NCBI RefSeq assembly: GCF_002335445.1
Contig: NZ_BDME01000006.1
Coordinates: forward strand, 155,528-210,832
Length of the DNA: 55,305 nt
Direction: 5' to 3'
DNA from: Lebetimonas natsushimae
Lineage (GTDB): Bacteria; Campylobacterota; Campylobacteria; Campylobacterales; Nautiliaceae
Of this stretch, positions 17,332-26,327 are shown one piece after another; the stretch's first letter is position 1, and the number at the start of each line of letters is the position of its first letter. The notes under the pieces are model-generated. The model saw nothing but the letters and a program-made list of their open reading frames with translations. It was not told the origin of the DNA and searched no databases. The position numbers and the translations under genes are program-made.

Positions 17332-18081
17332 TTGGCTATCAGAAAAATAGACATAGAAGGTAAAAAATTTAAAATTGCTTATGATATTATTAATCCATGC
17401 AAAGAAAAAAATATTATTTTTTTACACGGATGGGGCAGCAATAAAGAGATTATGAAAGTTTTTATGGATAATTTTAAAAATTTCAGACATATTTATATTG
17501 ATATGCCAGGCTTTGGAAAAAGTAATAATGATTATATTTTAACTACAAATGATTATGCAAAGATTATCGATGAATTTTTAAATGAACTAAATATAAAAAA
17601 AGATATCATAATAGGGCACAGTTTTGGTGGAAAGGTGGCAACTCTGCTTGAGCCGGATATATTGGTTTTACTTGCGAGTGCCGGAATTGTAATGCCAAAA
17701 CCGCTTAATGTTAGGATTAAAATTAAAATATATAAATTTTTAAAAAAATTAGGTTTAAGTAATTTTAAAAAATATTTTATAAGTGAAGATGCTAAAGGGA
17801 TGAGTCAAAATATGTATGAAACTTTTAAAAATGTAGTAAATGAGGATTTTAGCGATGTTTTCAGAAGTTATAATGGAAAAGTACTTATTTTTGGCGGGCA
17901 CGAAGATACTGCAGTTCCTCCTGTAGCAATAGAAAAACAAAGTAAATTGTTAAATAGTAAAAATATTATGTTAAACGGAAATCATTATTTTTTCTTTAAC
18001 TCACCAAATCAAACAAAAGCAAAAGAAAACAGGAAAATGATTGAAAAGAAAATTTTTAAAGTTTTAGATTACTCTAAATAA
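17332..18081 (+). CDS. Alpha/beta hydrolase
   Basis: A 249-residue hydrolase with HGWGSNKEIM (oxyanion loop), the nucleophile elbow GHSFGG, the acid GGHEDTAVP and the histidine in NGNHYFFF. The substrate cannot be read from the sequence. TTG at 17332 is the start, preceded by GGAGGT with 5 bases between. It follows msrB and seems co-transcribed. Possible esterase or a BioH-like enzyme; I do not press the point. Confidence 0.87.
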   Translation: MAIRKIDIEGKKFKIAYDIINPCKEKNIIFLHGWGSNKEIMKVFMDNFKNFRHIYIDMPGFGKSNNDYILTTNDYAKIIDEFLNELNIKKDIIIGHSFGGKVATLLEPDILVLLASAGIVMPKPLNVRIKIKIYKFLKKLGLSNFKKYFISEDAKGMSQNMYETFKNVVNEDFSDVFRSYNGKVLIFGGHEDTAVPPVAIEKQSKLLNSKNIMLNGNHYFFFNSPNQTKAKENRKMIEKKIFKVLDYSK

Positions 18082-18218
18082 AATATATATTTTAAAAATT
18101 AAATTGAAATTTTAGAATAAAAATATTTACAATTTAGAGTTGGCAAAAATTGTTTTATCAGTTTTAAATGTGTTTATCTTCCTTTTTAATTTTTTTTATA
18201 TTTTTTACATTTAAAAAA

Positions 18219-18245
18219 ATTTCAGAGTATTTTGAAATCTGAAAT
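18219..18245 (-). terminator. Terminator after the chemoreceptor gene
   Basis: Perfect 8-base arms (TCTGAAAT/ATTTCAGA) around an 11-base loop, followed on the minus strand by seven T residues. It is 20 bases past the chemoreceptor stop and so ends the GGDEF-EAL/chemoreceptor transcript. Confidence 0.5.
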
Positions 18246-18264
18246 GAAAATTGAAAAAGAAAAA

Positions 18265-19347
18265 TTATTTATTTGTTTTATTTTTTTCTGCTACCATATC
18301 ATCAAGCATTTTATACATTCTTTTTGTTTCTTTTTCAGCTTTTGCAAATTCATCAAATGCATTGGTCATACTTCCTTTCATGACATCTTGCATATTTTGT
18401 TCAAACGCTTTTTGAGATGATGGAATTTCTTTATAAGCTTTGGTGTTCTCAAAAGATTCTTTTCCAGCCCCTTCATACCAGTTATTAAATCCGTGTTCAC
18501 CTGTATTTGATGTAAAATTGCTTTTTCCAAATAATTTTTCTTTATAATTTTTTATTTTATAAAGTAAATTATTAATTTTTTGTGCTAAAGCGGTTAGGGC
18601 ATTTGATAAATCCTTAAACTCTTCATAGTTTTTTAAATCTATTTCGTATAGTTTCTCGAATCCTTCTTTAAAATCATTCATAAATCCCTGCATCATATCT
18701 ATTATATTATCTAATTTAGTACCTTCTTCTGTCATTACAGATGAATTTTGTTTAAGTAAATTAATATTTACTTCTACTTCTGTTGTAGCTTTCTGTGTCC
18801 TTTCAGCCAGTTTTCTTACTTCATCGGCAACCACCGCAAAACCTCTTCCGTGTTCTCCGGCTCTTGCAGCTTCTATTGCCGCATTAAGCGCCAATAAATT
18901 TGTTTGATCGGCTATTTCTTTAATAAGATTAATCACTTCAGCAATATTGGAAACACTGTCGTTTAAATGAGATATGTTTTCTTTAGCATTTGCAGCAAAA
19001 TTAATTAAATATTCTATTTCATTTAAAAATTTATCAAATACATTTTTAAGTTCTTGAATTTCTTCCTTTACTTCTTCGTTTGTTTTAACCATTTCTATAA
19101 TTCTTTGAATATTATCATCAGCATTTGATGCTATTTCTTCCATATTGTTTTCATTGTAAGCTATCATGTCATAAATTATTTTTAATTTGTTTTTATCTTT
19201 TTGAAAACTGTTTTTTTGAAGTTTTAAGTTTTCTATTTCTTGTTTTAAATTTTGATTTTCCTTCTCTAATTTTTCAATTTCTTTTAAAAGTTCATTTTTC
19301 TCTTTTTCTAATATATTAATTTTTCCTTTATATGAATTACAAAACAT
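18265..19347 (-). CDS. Soluble methyl-accepting chemotaxis protein with degenerate zinc-binding (CZB) domain
   Basis: A 360-residue cytosolic chemoreceptor with no membrane segments. A coiled coil (residues 10-60) leads into the signalling hairpin, whose tip is [20 protein letters not shown]. After it, residues about 265-310 align with the C-terminal chemoreceptor zinc-binding (CZB) domain ([17 protein letters not shown], then [10 protein letters not shown]). The zinc ligands do not survive: the first His is Asn, the Cys is His, and the final pair is Ser and Ala. It would dock to CheA/CheW and sense an intracellular cue of unknown kind. GGGGG lies before the ATG. It follows the GGDEF-EAL gene by 1 base. 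Confidence 0.87.
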   Translation of the reverse strand: MFCNSYKGKINILEKEKNELLKEIEKLEKENQNLKQEIENLKLQKNSFQKDKNKLKIIYDMIAYNENNMEEIASNADDNIQRIIEMVKTNEEVKEEIQELKNVFDKFLNEIEYLINFAANAKENISHLNDSVSNIAEVINLIKEIADQTNLLALNAAIEAARAGEHGRGFAVVADEVRKLAERTQKATTEVEVNINLLKQNSSVMTEEGTKLDNIIDMMQGFMNDFKEGFEKLYEIDLKNYEEFKDLSNALTALAQKINNLLYKIKNYKEKLFGKSNFTSNTGEHGFNNWYEGAGKESFENTKAYKEIPSSQKAFEQNMQDVMKGSMTNAFDEFAKAEKETKRMYKMLDDMVAEKNKTNK

Positions 19348-19348
19348 T

Positions 19349-21565
19349 TTACCCCCTTTTATTTTTGATAAAATTTTCTAAAAAATTTTTCAGTTTTTCT
19401 TTTGGCATCGGTTTTGCAAAATAATACCCCTGGATATAGTCTACTCCCAATTTTTTAAGTTCATCAACTATTTCTTTGGTTTCGGCACCTTCTGCTATTG
19501 TTTTTTTGTTTAATGATTTAGCCATTGAAATGATTGCTTTTACTATCTGTTCATCCTCTTCATCTTTTAAAATGTCTTTTACAAAAGTCATATCTATTTT
19601 AAGGGCGCTAATTGGAAGTTTTTTCAGATACGCCAAAGAAGAATAACCAGTTCCAAAATCATCTATTTCAATTTTAATACCTTCTTTTTTGAGAAGTTCA
19701 ATTTGAGGTAAAATAAAATCAATATTTTCCATTAAAACAGATTCCGTTATTTCAACGATTATTTTATCTTTTTTTATATTTAATTCTTTGATTCTATCAA
19801 GAAGTTTCAATGCAATATTTTGGCTTAAAAGCTGAATTCCCGATACATTCATTGAAATGATAAAATTAATGTCTTTATTTTCAAATTCTTTAATATCTTT
19901 TAACACTTTTTCAATAATAACATCTCCAACTTCATTAATAAGTCCGCTCTCTTCCAAAATAGGAATAAATCTACCCGGGCTTACAAGTCCTCTTTTCTTA
20001 GAATTCCATCTAAGAAGAGCTTCAGCCCCCCATATAATGTTTTTGTCAACATCAACAATGGGTTGGTAATACATTTCATATTCATTATTTTCTATTGCCT
20101 CTTTCAATTCTTTTTCCAAATCTAAATAGTCTTTCGGTAGAATTGTTAAATTTTCATTTGCATAAGAAATTCCGATACCGCCTTTCTTTTTAGTAATTGA
20201 TAAAGCCCTTTCCGCTTTTATAATTAAATTTTCTTTTGTTTTGCTGTCATCAGGGAAAAAAGAAACTCCTACACTTAACGACAAATATACCCCGCTGCCG
20301 TTAATTTTTACAATTTCATTATTGAATGCCAGGATTTTATCCAGCATTTTAAAAATTTCTGATTTCTCACCTTTTATTATTACTCCAAATTCATCTCCGC
20401 CGATTCTTGAAACAAATGATTTTTCCAGGTTATTTTTCAGATAATCTGCAATTTTTTTAATGGCTTTATCTCCAGCCCAAAAACCTAGAACACTGTTTAC
20501 TTTCTTTAATTTATTGATATCTACAATTGCAACTGCAAAACTGACATCTTCTTTTATTAATCTCTCTATTTCTTTTATAAAAATTTCTCTTTTAGGTAAA
20601 TTGGTTAAAGTATCGGTGGAAAGTAAAATATTGGTCTGTTCTTTTATAAAAATATCAGCTATTGCAATATTTAATTTATAAATAATTTCTTTTAATAAAA
20701 TCAGTTCTTCGTCATTGAAATTAATATTTTTTTCAGAATAAACCAAAACCGCATATTCAATATCATTATCTTTTCCATATTCCCATTTATTAAATACAGG
20801 AAAAATTACAGCTTTTCTATATTTTTTACCTTTAAACTCAATATTGTCTGCAATTACCTCTTCTTTATTTATTAACAAATCTAAAATTTCTTGAAAATAA
20901 TTATAATCAAAAACCTGTTTTTTAAATTCTATATCTTCTTTTTCTTCATTTAACGTAATAATGGGTATTACTCTTTTTAAATCTTTATCGATTTTTGCTA
21001 CCCATCCTAAATCAAACAAACCTGAATTTACAAAAATTTTTAAAACTTCTTTCATTACAGTGTTAAAATCTTTAATTCTTACAACCAAATTTGCAGTTTC
21101 TTCTTCTATTTTTTTTAGTTTATATATATTTGATTCGATAATTTTTTTTGTAAAGCTTAAAATTATGCAGTTCTTATCGTTAAATCTAAAAATTTTACCT
21201 TCAATATTAACCATTTCTTCAATATTGTTAATTTTAATTATCAGATTTTTTTGTTGATGAAATTTTTTCTTTTTAAGTTTTTCAAAAAATACTATAATCA
21301 CATCTTGTAATTCTTTTGAAAAAAATTCTTTGATATTTTTCCCAAGCAAATAATCTTTTCCTAAATTAAACCATTTATTAAAAATATCATCACTGTCTGT
21401 AATATTTAAGTTTTCATCTAAAATAAGGGTTGCCTCTTCTACGTCAATGCTTTCGATACATTTTAAAATTAAATCATTTGTAATTAATTTTAATTCATTT
21501 AATTTATTTTTGTCCTCAATTATATAATTGGCTTTATTTAAAAAATCATTCTGGATATCAATCAT
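19349..21565 (-). CDS. GGDEF-EAL protein (c-di-GMP signalling)
   Basis: About 738 residues. A PAS-like region (40-140) and a GAF-like region (150-300) are followed by a GGDEF domain with RIGGDEF at 387-393 and an EAL domain with GAEALLRW at 513-520. EAL motifs [16 protein letters not shown] and AEGAET are present, so it is likely an active phosphodiesterase that cleaves c-di-GMP. The GGDEF substrate motif reads [11 protein letters not shown] instead of ND..GH..GD, and no RxxD I-site precedes it, so cyclase activity is doubtful. ATG at 21565 is preferred to the TTG at 21574, which abuts GAAAGG. No membrane segments. It shares a 1-base junction with the chemoreceptor. Confidence 0.88.
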   Translation of the reverse strand: MIDIQNDFLNKANYIIEDKNKLNELKLITNDLILKCIESIDVEEATLILDENLNITDSDDIFNKWFNLGKDYLLGKNIKEFFSKELQDVIIVFFEKLKKKKFHQQKNLIIKINNIEEMVNIEGKIFRFNDKNCIILSFTKKIIESNIYKLKKIEEETANLVVRIKDFNTVMKEVLKIFVNSGLFDLGWVAKIDKDLKRVIPIITLNEEKEDIEFKKQVFDYNYFQEILDLLINKEEVIADNIEFKGKKYRKAVIFPVFNKWEYGKDNDIEYAVLVYSEKNINFNDEELILLKEIIYKLNIAIADIFIKEQTNILLSTDTLTNLPKREIFIKEIERLIKEDVSFAVAIVDINKLKKVNSVLGFWAGDKAIKKIADYLKNNLEKSFVSRIGGDEFGVIIKGEKSEIFKMLDKILAFNNEIVKINGSGVYLSLSVGVSFFPDDSKTKENLIIKAERALSITKKKGGIGISYANENLTILPKDYLDLEKELKEAIENNEYEMYYQPIVDVDKNIIWGAEALLRWNSKKRGLVSPGRFIPILEESGLINEVGDVIIEKVLKDIKEFENKDINFIISMNVSGIQLLSQNIALKLLDRIKELNIKKDKIIVEITESVLMENIDFILPQIELLKKEGIKIEIDDFGTGYSSLAYLKKLPISALKIDMTFVKDILKDEEDEQIVKAIISMAKSLNKKTIAEGAETKEIVDELKKLGVDYIQGYYFAKPMPKEKLKNFLENFIKNKRG

Positions 21566-21638
21566 AACAAACAACCTTTCTTTAAGATAAAATTAATCTT
21601 TTATTTTTATTATACCTTTTGACTGATCTGTTTGTCAA

Positions 21639-21664
21639 CTAAACAATTATTCATTATTGTTTAG
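21639..21664. repeat. Palindrome in the promoter region between the GGDEF-EAL gene and the thiamine-binding gene
   Basis: Perfect 9-base arms CTAAACAAT and ATTGTTTAG, 8-base spacer. It lies in the 167-base divergent gap, where a repressor or activator could bind. No family of regulator can be named. Confidence 0.45.
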
Positions 21665-21694
21665 ATAATTTCTATAAAATTAGTTAAAATGTAT

Positions 21695-21700
21695 TATAAT
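21695..21700 (+). promoter_or_regulatory. -10 element of the thiamine-binding gene
   Basis: TATAAT, 32 bases before the ATG at 21733. AAAAAAGGGAAAC provides the ribosome site. Confidence 0.5.
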
Positions 21701-21732
21701 AATGTATTACATTTCATAAAAAAGGGAAACAA

Positions 21733-22041
21733 ATGAGCGTACTTGTTGAATTTGCTATGTTCCCAACAGATAAAGGGGAGAGTGTAAGTGAATATGTAAG
21801 CAGAATTATTAAAATGTTTAAAGAAAGTGATATTAATTATCAGTTAACCCCCATGGGGACTGTTTACGAAGTAGATTCCATTGAAGAAGCTACGAATATT
21901 ATAAACAAAGCTTATAAATTATTGGAAAATGACTGTAACAGGGTGTATACTACAATAAAAATGGATATAAGAAAAAATAAAAACAACAGAATAAAACAGA
22001 AAATTAAATCTGTTGAAGAAAAAATAGGAAAAATCAATTGA
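21733..22041 (+). CDS. MTH1187/YkoF-type thiamine-binding family protein
   Basis: A 102-residue alpha/beta (ferredoxin-like) protein. The motif LVEFAMFPTDKGESVSEYVS, QLTPMGTVYEVD and VYTTIKMDIRK match the family of DUF77/MTH1187 that binds thiamine or related compounds. Such proteins form multimers and are sometimes linked with transporters. Its stop codon overlaps the start of the ABC ATPase gene by 4 bases. Confidence 0.85.
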   Translation: MSVLVEFAMFPTDKGESVSEYVSRIIKMFKESDINYQLTPMGTVYEVDSIEEATNIINKAYKLLENDCNRVYTTIKMDIRKNKNNRIKQKIKSVEEKIGKIN

Positions 22042-22742
22042 TAAAACTTGAAGGTGTTAAACATTTAATTTTAGATATTGAAGATTTAGAAATTAGTGAT
22101 AACAGTGTGATTTTAGGACCGAATGGAAGTGGAAAAAGCATACTTTTAAAAATAATTACTCATGAAATTTATCCTCAAAATATAAAAAAAAGAGAAGTTT
22201 TTGGTAAAAAAATAACTTTAAAAGAGGCAAGGAAAATTTTTGGAATTGTGAATGCAGATTTAGAATATTTTTATAAAAATGAGCATATCAGTGTTTTTGA
22301 TGCCATTATTTCATCTTTTAAAGAAGCTTTGGTTGTTTATAATTTTTTTAAATTCAGTGAAGAGGAAAAAGAAAAAACTTATCAAATTTGTAAAAAATTT
22401 GATCTAAATCCAAATCAAGATATAACAACTCTTTCATTGGGCGAAATTAAAAAAGTTTTGATTGCAAGGGCAGTAATTCATAATCCTAAAATTTTATGTT
22501 TGGATGAACCTACAAACGGGCTTGATATTAAAGCAAAAAAAGATTTTTGGGATTTTATTGAAACATTAAATAAAAAAATAATATTAATAACACATGATTT
22601 TTATGTAATAAATAATTTGTTTAGTAAAATTATTATGTTAAATAATGGTAAAATTTTTAAAACTGGAAATAAAAAAATACTTACAAAAGAAAACTTATCC
22701 AAACTATTTAATATTAACAAAAATCTAATAAAAGGAATATAA
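22038..22742 (+). CDS. Orphan ABC transporter ATP-binding protein
   Basis: A 234-residue ATPase with Walker A GPNGSGKS (28-35), a signature LSLGEIKK instead of LSGGQ, Walker B ILCLDEPTNGLD and the switch histidine in LITHD. It resembles ModF/YlmA-type lone ATPases. No permease or binding protein lies beside it. TTG at 22038 starts inside the previous stop, with AGGAA in front. Together with the thiamine-binding gene this may be part of a cofactor uptake system, but the permease is not here. Confidence 0.85.
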   Translation: MIKLEGVKHLILDIEDLEISDNSVILGPNGSGKSILLKIITHEIYPQNIKKREVFGKKITLKEARKIFGIVNADLEYFYKNEHISVFDAIISSFKEALVVYNFFKFSEEEKEKTYQICKKFDLNPNQDITTLSLGEIKKVLIARAVIHNPKILCLDEPTNGLDIKAKKDFWDFIETLNKKIILITHDFYVINNLFSKIIMLNNGKIFKTGNKKILTKENLSKLFNINKNLIKGI

Positions 22743-23224
22743 TGGAAAGACTTTATGCCCCATGGAGGAGGGAATATCATACCAAAAAACAAGATGGCTG
22801 CGTGTTTTGTAATATTGCGAATTCCCCTGAATATGATGATGAAAACCATGTATTTTTCAGGGATAATATATGTTTTTTTGTCATGAACAGATTTCCTTAT
22901 AATCCCGGACATTTTATGATAATACCAATAAGACATATCGGAGAATATGAGAATTTAACTGAATTGGAAGTAACACATCTAGCGAAAATGGCTCAGATTG
23001 GATGTAAAATTCTAAAAGATTTTGGAGCTGACGGTATAAATATGGGCTGGAATCTAGGATTTGATGCGGGAGCAGGAATTCCTGGACATATACACCTTCA
23101 TTTAGTTCCAAGATTTAAAAGAGATACAAATATGATGACAACTGTTTTTGAAACAAGGGTTTACAGTGCAGATTTTGATAAAATATATGAAGAAATTAAA
23201 AAAATTTCTAAAAAATACTTTTAA
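22742..23224 (+). CDS. HIT family hydrolase
   Basis: A 160-residue histidine-triad protein with GHIHLHLVPR near residue 116. The N-terminal block MERLYAPWRREY and the CVFC motif resemble HIT-like proteins of the Ap4A phosphorylase/hydrolase type. It would cleave nucleotide phosphoesters. The ATG overlaps the ABC ATPase stop. Confidence 0.88.
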   Translation: MERLYAPWRREYHTKKQDGCVFCNIANSPEYDDENHVFFRDNICFFVMNRFPYNPGHFMIIPIRHIGEYENLTELEVTHLAKMAQIGCKILKDFGADGINMGWNLGFDAGAGIPGHIHLHLVPRFKRDTNMMTTVFETRVYSADFDKIYEEIKKISKKYF

Positions 23225-23233
23225 GGAGAAAAA

Positions 23234-23542
23234 ATGGATTTTTTTGAAATAGTAAAAGCAATAGAAAGCATACAACACCCGGCAATTGCTACAAGTTTAA
23301 CAAATCTTGGAATACTTCAGGATATAGATATCGAAGGTGACACAGTTAAAGCCACATTTGTATGGCCGTTTGAGGGCATTCCTATAAGAGATCAAATAAT
23401 TAATTCTGTAAAAAACGCTGTTGGAAATATGGGATTAAAACTGGATTATAATGAAAGAATAATGAGTGAAGATGAAAAACAGAGATTTTTAGAATTGGAA
23501 AAGAAATACTGGAGAGGAGGGCAGGCAGCCTGCGGAGTTTAA
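23234..23542 (+). CDS. MIP18/DUF59 family protein, copy 2
   Basis: A 102-residue paralogue of the protein at 16045. HPAIATSLTNLGILQDIDI and MSEDEKQRFLELEKKYW match position by position. It has one cysteine, near the C-terminus (QAACGV), in a tail absent from copy 1. Presumed Fe-S assembly role from the family. AAGGAGAAAA precedes the ATG. The stop overlaps that of phnA (TTTAAA). Confidence 0.83.
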   Translation: MDFFEIVKAIESIQHPAIATSLTNLGILQDIDIEGDTVKATFVWPFEGIPIRDQIINSVKNAVGNMGLKLDYNERIMSEDEKQRFLELEKKYWRGGQAACGV

Positions 23543-24069
23543 ACTTTTCTTAAAAACTCCGTTTTTAAATATACCTGTCCGATTCCGTCAACCCTGCAAG
23601 ATACATGTCCTGGAACGTCACACATTCTTATATTTTTAACTACAGTTCCCCTTTTTATGGTTTTACCAGCACCTTTTACATCCAAATCTTTTATAACAGT
23701 TACATTGTCTCCGGTTTTTAATTCATTTCCGTTTGCATCTAGTATTTTTTCCTCTTTTTTATTTGCAATCGCCATTTCTTCATCTGTTAGATACATCATA
23801 TCTGTCAAATCGTTTCTGCCAAGTGCGCTTAATATTTTATAACTTAAAATTTTTACAGCTGGTATTTCACTCCACATTGCGTTATTTAAACAATTAAAGT
23901 GGTTTTCATCATAATTTTCTGATTCTATTTGATTTTTGCAAGTTTCGCAAAGTAAAACATATCCGTCATTATTGTCACTTTTAAAAACTTCATAGATGGA
24001 TAAATTATTATCACTTTCGCAAAGCTCGCATTTATTATTGGCTCTATTAAAAATTTCTTTTTCGTTCAT
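23539..24069 (-). CDS. phnA: PhnA domain protein
   Basis: A 176-residue protein with two CxxC zinc ribbons at the N-terminus (CELC, CETC) and the PhnA C-terminal domain: GDNVTVIKDLDVKGAGKTIKRGT, KNIRMCD and YLKTEFLRKV. Despite its name the family has no proven role in phosphonate use. AAAAAAGGAAATAA precedes the ATG, and an extended -10 is 21 bases upstream. Confidence 0.88.
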   Translation of the reverse strand: MNEKEIFNRANNKCELCESDNNLSIYEVFKSDNNDGYVLLCETCKNQIESENYDENHFNCLNNAMWSEIPAVKILSYKILSALGRNDLTDMMYLTDEEMAIANKKEEKILDANGNELKTGDNVTVIKDLDVKGAGKTIKRGTVVKNIRMCDVPGHVSCRVDGIGQVYLKTEFLRKV

Positions 24070-24089
24070 TTATTTCCTTTTTTGGTGGA

Positions 24090-24098
24090 ATTATATCA
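24090..24098 (-). promoter_or_regulatory. Extended -10 of phnA
   Basis: Minus-strand TGATATAAT within TTTGATATAAT. Leader about 14 bases. Confidence 0.6.
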
Positions 24099-24105
24099 AA
24101 TTGCA

Positions 24106-24231
24106 TCAAAAAATATTTTTAATAAATTTTAAAGGGCTTATTCCATAAATCTTTTTAAATTCTTTAATGAAGTGTGACTGGTCAAAAAAACCTGATTCTC
24201 CAGCAATTATTGAAAAAGGATAACCTAAGTT
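24106..24231 (-). pseudogene. C-terminal remnant of an AraC-family regulator
   Basis: The minus-strand frame closed by stops at 24234-24232 and 24108-24106 has no start codon but reads GYPFSIIAGESGFFDQSHF then IKEFKKIYGISPLKFI. This is the second helix-turn-helix of the AraC/XylS family, including the FDQSHF..EFKK.YG.SP signature. The remaining 200 or more residues are gone. Upstream bases to 24318 show nothing else. It is the only clear gene remnant in the window. Confidence 0.75.
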
Positions 24232-24318
24232 TTATAAATTATTATTGATTAATTTGTAGATGGTTTTATTTTAATTATAACCCTAGTTAACATAATGTAT
24301 ATTCTCTTAAAAATTATT

Positions 24319-25005
24319 TTAAAGTTCCATAAATCTTTTTGCATCTTTAAATGCACTGTTATCGTCTGTATTATTGAAATAAACATATGCTTCATTTAAA
24401 AGTTTTGATTTTATTGTTTGTAAAACATTATCTGGATATGAACCGATATATTTACCACTGAATCCGTGAAATCTTATATAATTAAAATTTGCAGTATATT
24501 CAAAAATAAAATCCTGATTAAAATCATGCCAAACCAAACAAATATTGTTTTGTTTCATTATTTCATATACTTCATATTTATACCAGCTTTTATTTCTGCA
24601 TTCAATTGCGTATTTTAAATTTTTATTTAAAGAATTTATGAAATTTACAAACAGATCTTTTTCATATTTTAAACTTGGCGGAAGCTGAAATAAAACAACC
24701 CCTAGTTTTTCATCAAGAACTGAAACTATTTCTAAAAACTCTTTTAATTTATCTATATTTTTTAGTTTTGAATTATGTGTAATTATTTTATTTGCTTTGA
24801 TCGATAGTTTGAAATTATTTTTAATTTTATATTTCCAGTTTTTAATTGTTGATGTTTTGGGAAATTTATAAAAAGTTGAATTTAATTCTAGTGAATTAAA
24901 AAAATTAACATAATATTCCAACCATTTGGATGTAGGTAGTTCAGGGGGATAAAACTCTCCCTGCCAGTTTCTGTAAAAATATCCGCTTGTACCTGTATAG
25001 AGCAT
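24319..25005 (-). CDS. DUF72 (YecE-like) protein
   Basis: A 228-residue TIM-barrel protein of the DUF72 family. It starts LYTGTSGYFYRNWQGEFYP and contains KANKIITH, VLFQLPPSLKYEKD, AIECRNKSW and YIRFHG, all typical. The function of the family is unknown. The ATG overlaps the dctM stop (TAATG), so the DUF72 protein is translationally coupled to the permease. An in-frame 70-codon extension upstream lies entirely inside dctM and is rejected. Confidence 0.87.
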   Translation of the reverse strand: MLYTGTSGYFYRNWQGEFYPPELPTSKWLEYYVNFFNSLELNSTFYKFPKTSTIKNWKYKIKNNFKLSIKANKIITHNSKLKNIDKLKEFLEIVSVLDEKLGVVLFQLPPSLKYEKDLFVNFINSLNKNLKYAIECRNKSWYKYEVYEIMKQNNICLVWHDFNQDFIFEYTANFNYIRFHGFSGKYIGSYPDNVLQTIKSKLLNEAYVYFNNTDDNSAFKDAKRFMEL

Positions 25006-26297
25006 TATTTGACCAATAAATGGACTAAATGTGGATAAAATATTAAAATTAAAAGTGTGATTACCTGAATGCTGATAAAAGGAATAATACCTATATACAA
25101 ATCTTTTGTCTGAATTTTGTCTCCCGCTGCACCTTTTAAATAAAATAGACTGAATCCAAAAGGCGGTGTTAGAAATGATGTCTGTAAATTTACTGCAATT
25201 AAAAGTGCAAACCAAAGCGGGTCTATACCGAATTCCTGAACAATCGGTATTAAAATAGGAATAACAATAAATGTAATTTCAATAAAATCAACAAAAAATC
25301 CAAGTATAAAAATAACAACCATTGTAATGGCTATAAAAACATATTGATTTGAAATATCCTGGGTAAAAAACTGGGTTACCAAATCCCCTGCCCCTGATTC
25401 ATTAAATACCAAAGAAAACGAAGTCGCTCCGATTAATATCATAAATATCATTGCTGTAATTTTAACTGTTTCAACACTTGCATATCTTAAAAGCTCTAAA
25501 TTAAAGGTTCTATAAAAAACAGATAAAATTATCGAACCGATTGCACCTATTGCAGCAGATTCTGTCGGAGTTGCAAATCCTGCAAAAATACTTCCTAAAA
25601 CCATAATAATTAGAATAGTCGGTGCTATTAAAGATTTAAGAGCTTGTATAACAATTTTTGAATATTTTTCGTCTGTTTTAATTGCTGGTGCAATTTCAGG
25701 TTTTAAAAATGCAATAATTAATACATATATAATATAAAGTCCCACAACAATGAGTCCAGGAATAATTGCAGCTTTAAATAAATCTCCAACACTTATCTGC
25801 ATTACAGCACCAAGAATAATTAATACAATACTAGGGGGAATCAACTGCCCCAATGTTCCACTCGCTGCAATTACACCACTAGCAAGACGAGGGGAATAAC
25901 CGTGTCTTAACATAACAGGGAGAGAAATAATTGTCATCATTACAACACTTGCACCCACTATTCCAGTAGAAGCAGCTAAAATTGCCCCAACTAAAACAAT
26001 GGCAATCGCCAGCCCTCCCCTTATAGGACCAAACAGTTTACCTATTGATTCAAGCATATTTTCCGCAATTTTACTTTTTTCCAATATAAAACCCATAAAA
26101 ATAAAAAGAGGAACTGCCATAAGCGTAAAGTTTTGCATTATTCCATATATTCTATACGGTAAAAGACCAAATACATCCAAACCTACATTTGGATCTATAA
26201 ATGCAGCGAATATTGCACTGGCACCAAATGCAAATGCTACGGGAATTCCAAGCATTAGCAGTATGAATGCTACGATAAATAGAATTATTCCTGTCAT
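25005..26297 (-). CDS. dctM: TRAP transporter large permease
   Basis: The 430-residue, 11-12 helix DctM subunit of a tripartite ATP-independent periplasmic transporter. GIPVAFAFGASAI, GIVGASVVMM, SGTLGQLIPPSI and FLTPPFG are DctM hallmarks. It carries organic acids driven by the sodium gradient; the substrate cannot be told. It lies 30 bases after dctQ. No dctP solute-binding gene is in the window. Confidence 0.93.
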   Translation of the reverse strand: MTGIILFIVAFILLMLGIPVAFAFGASAIFAAFIDPNVGLDVFGLLPYRIYGIMQNFTLMAVPLFIFMGFILEKSKIAENMLESIGKLFGPIRGGLAIAIVLVGAILAASTGIVGASVVMMTIISLPVMLRHGYSPRLASGVIAASGTLGQLIPPSIVLIILGAVMQISVGDLFKAAIIPGLIVVGLYIIYVLIIAFLKPEIAPAIKTDEKYSKIVIQALKSLIAPTILIIMVLGSIFAGFATPTESAAIGAIGSIILSVFYRTFNLELLRYASVETVKITAMIFMILIGATSFSLVFNESGAGDLVTQFFTQDISNQYVFIAITMVVIFILGFFVDFIEITFIVIPILIPIVQEFGIDPLWFALLIAVNLQTSFLTPPFGFSLFYLKGAAGDKIQTKDLYIGIIPFISIQVITLLILIFYPHLVHLLVK

Positions 26298-26327
26298 TTT
26301 ATTGAACCTCCACTTAACATAATATTT

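Noticed and set aside
18140-18152. Sigma-54-like TTGGCAAAAATTG
   Set aside because: The distance between the GG and the downstream TTG is about two bases too short, and no gene follows it on the plus strand.
25006-25215. 70-codon N-terminal extension of the DUF72 frame
   Set aside because: It lies wholly within dctM, and the family begins at ATG 25005.
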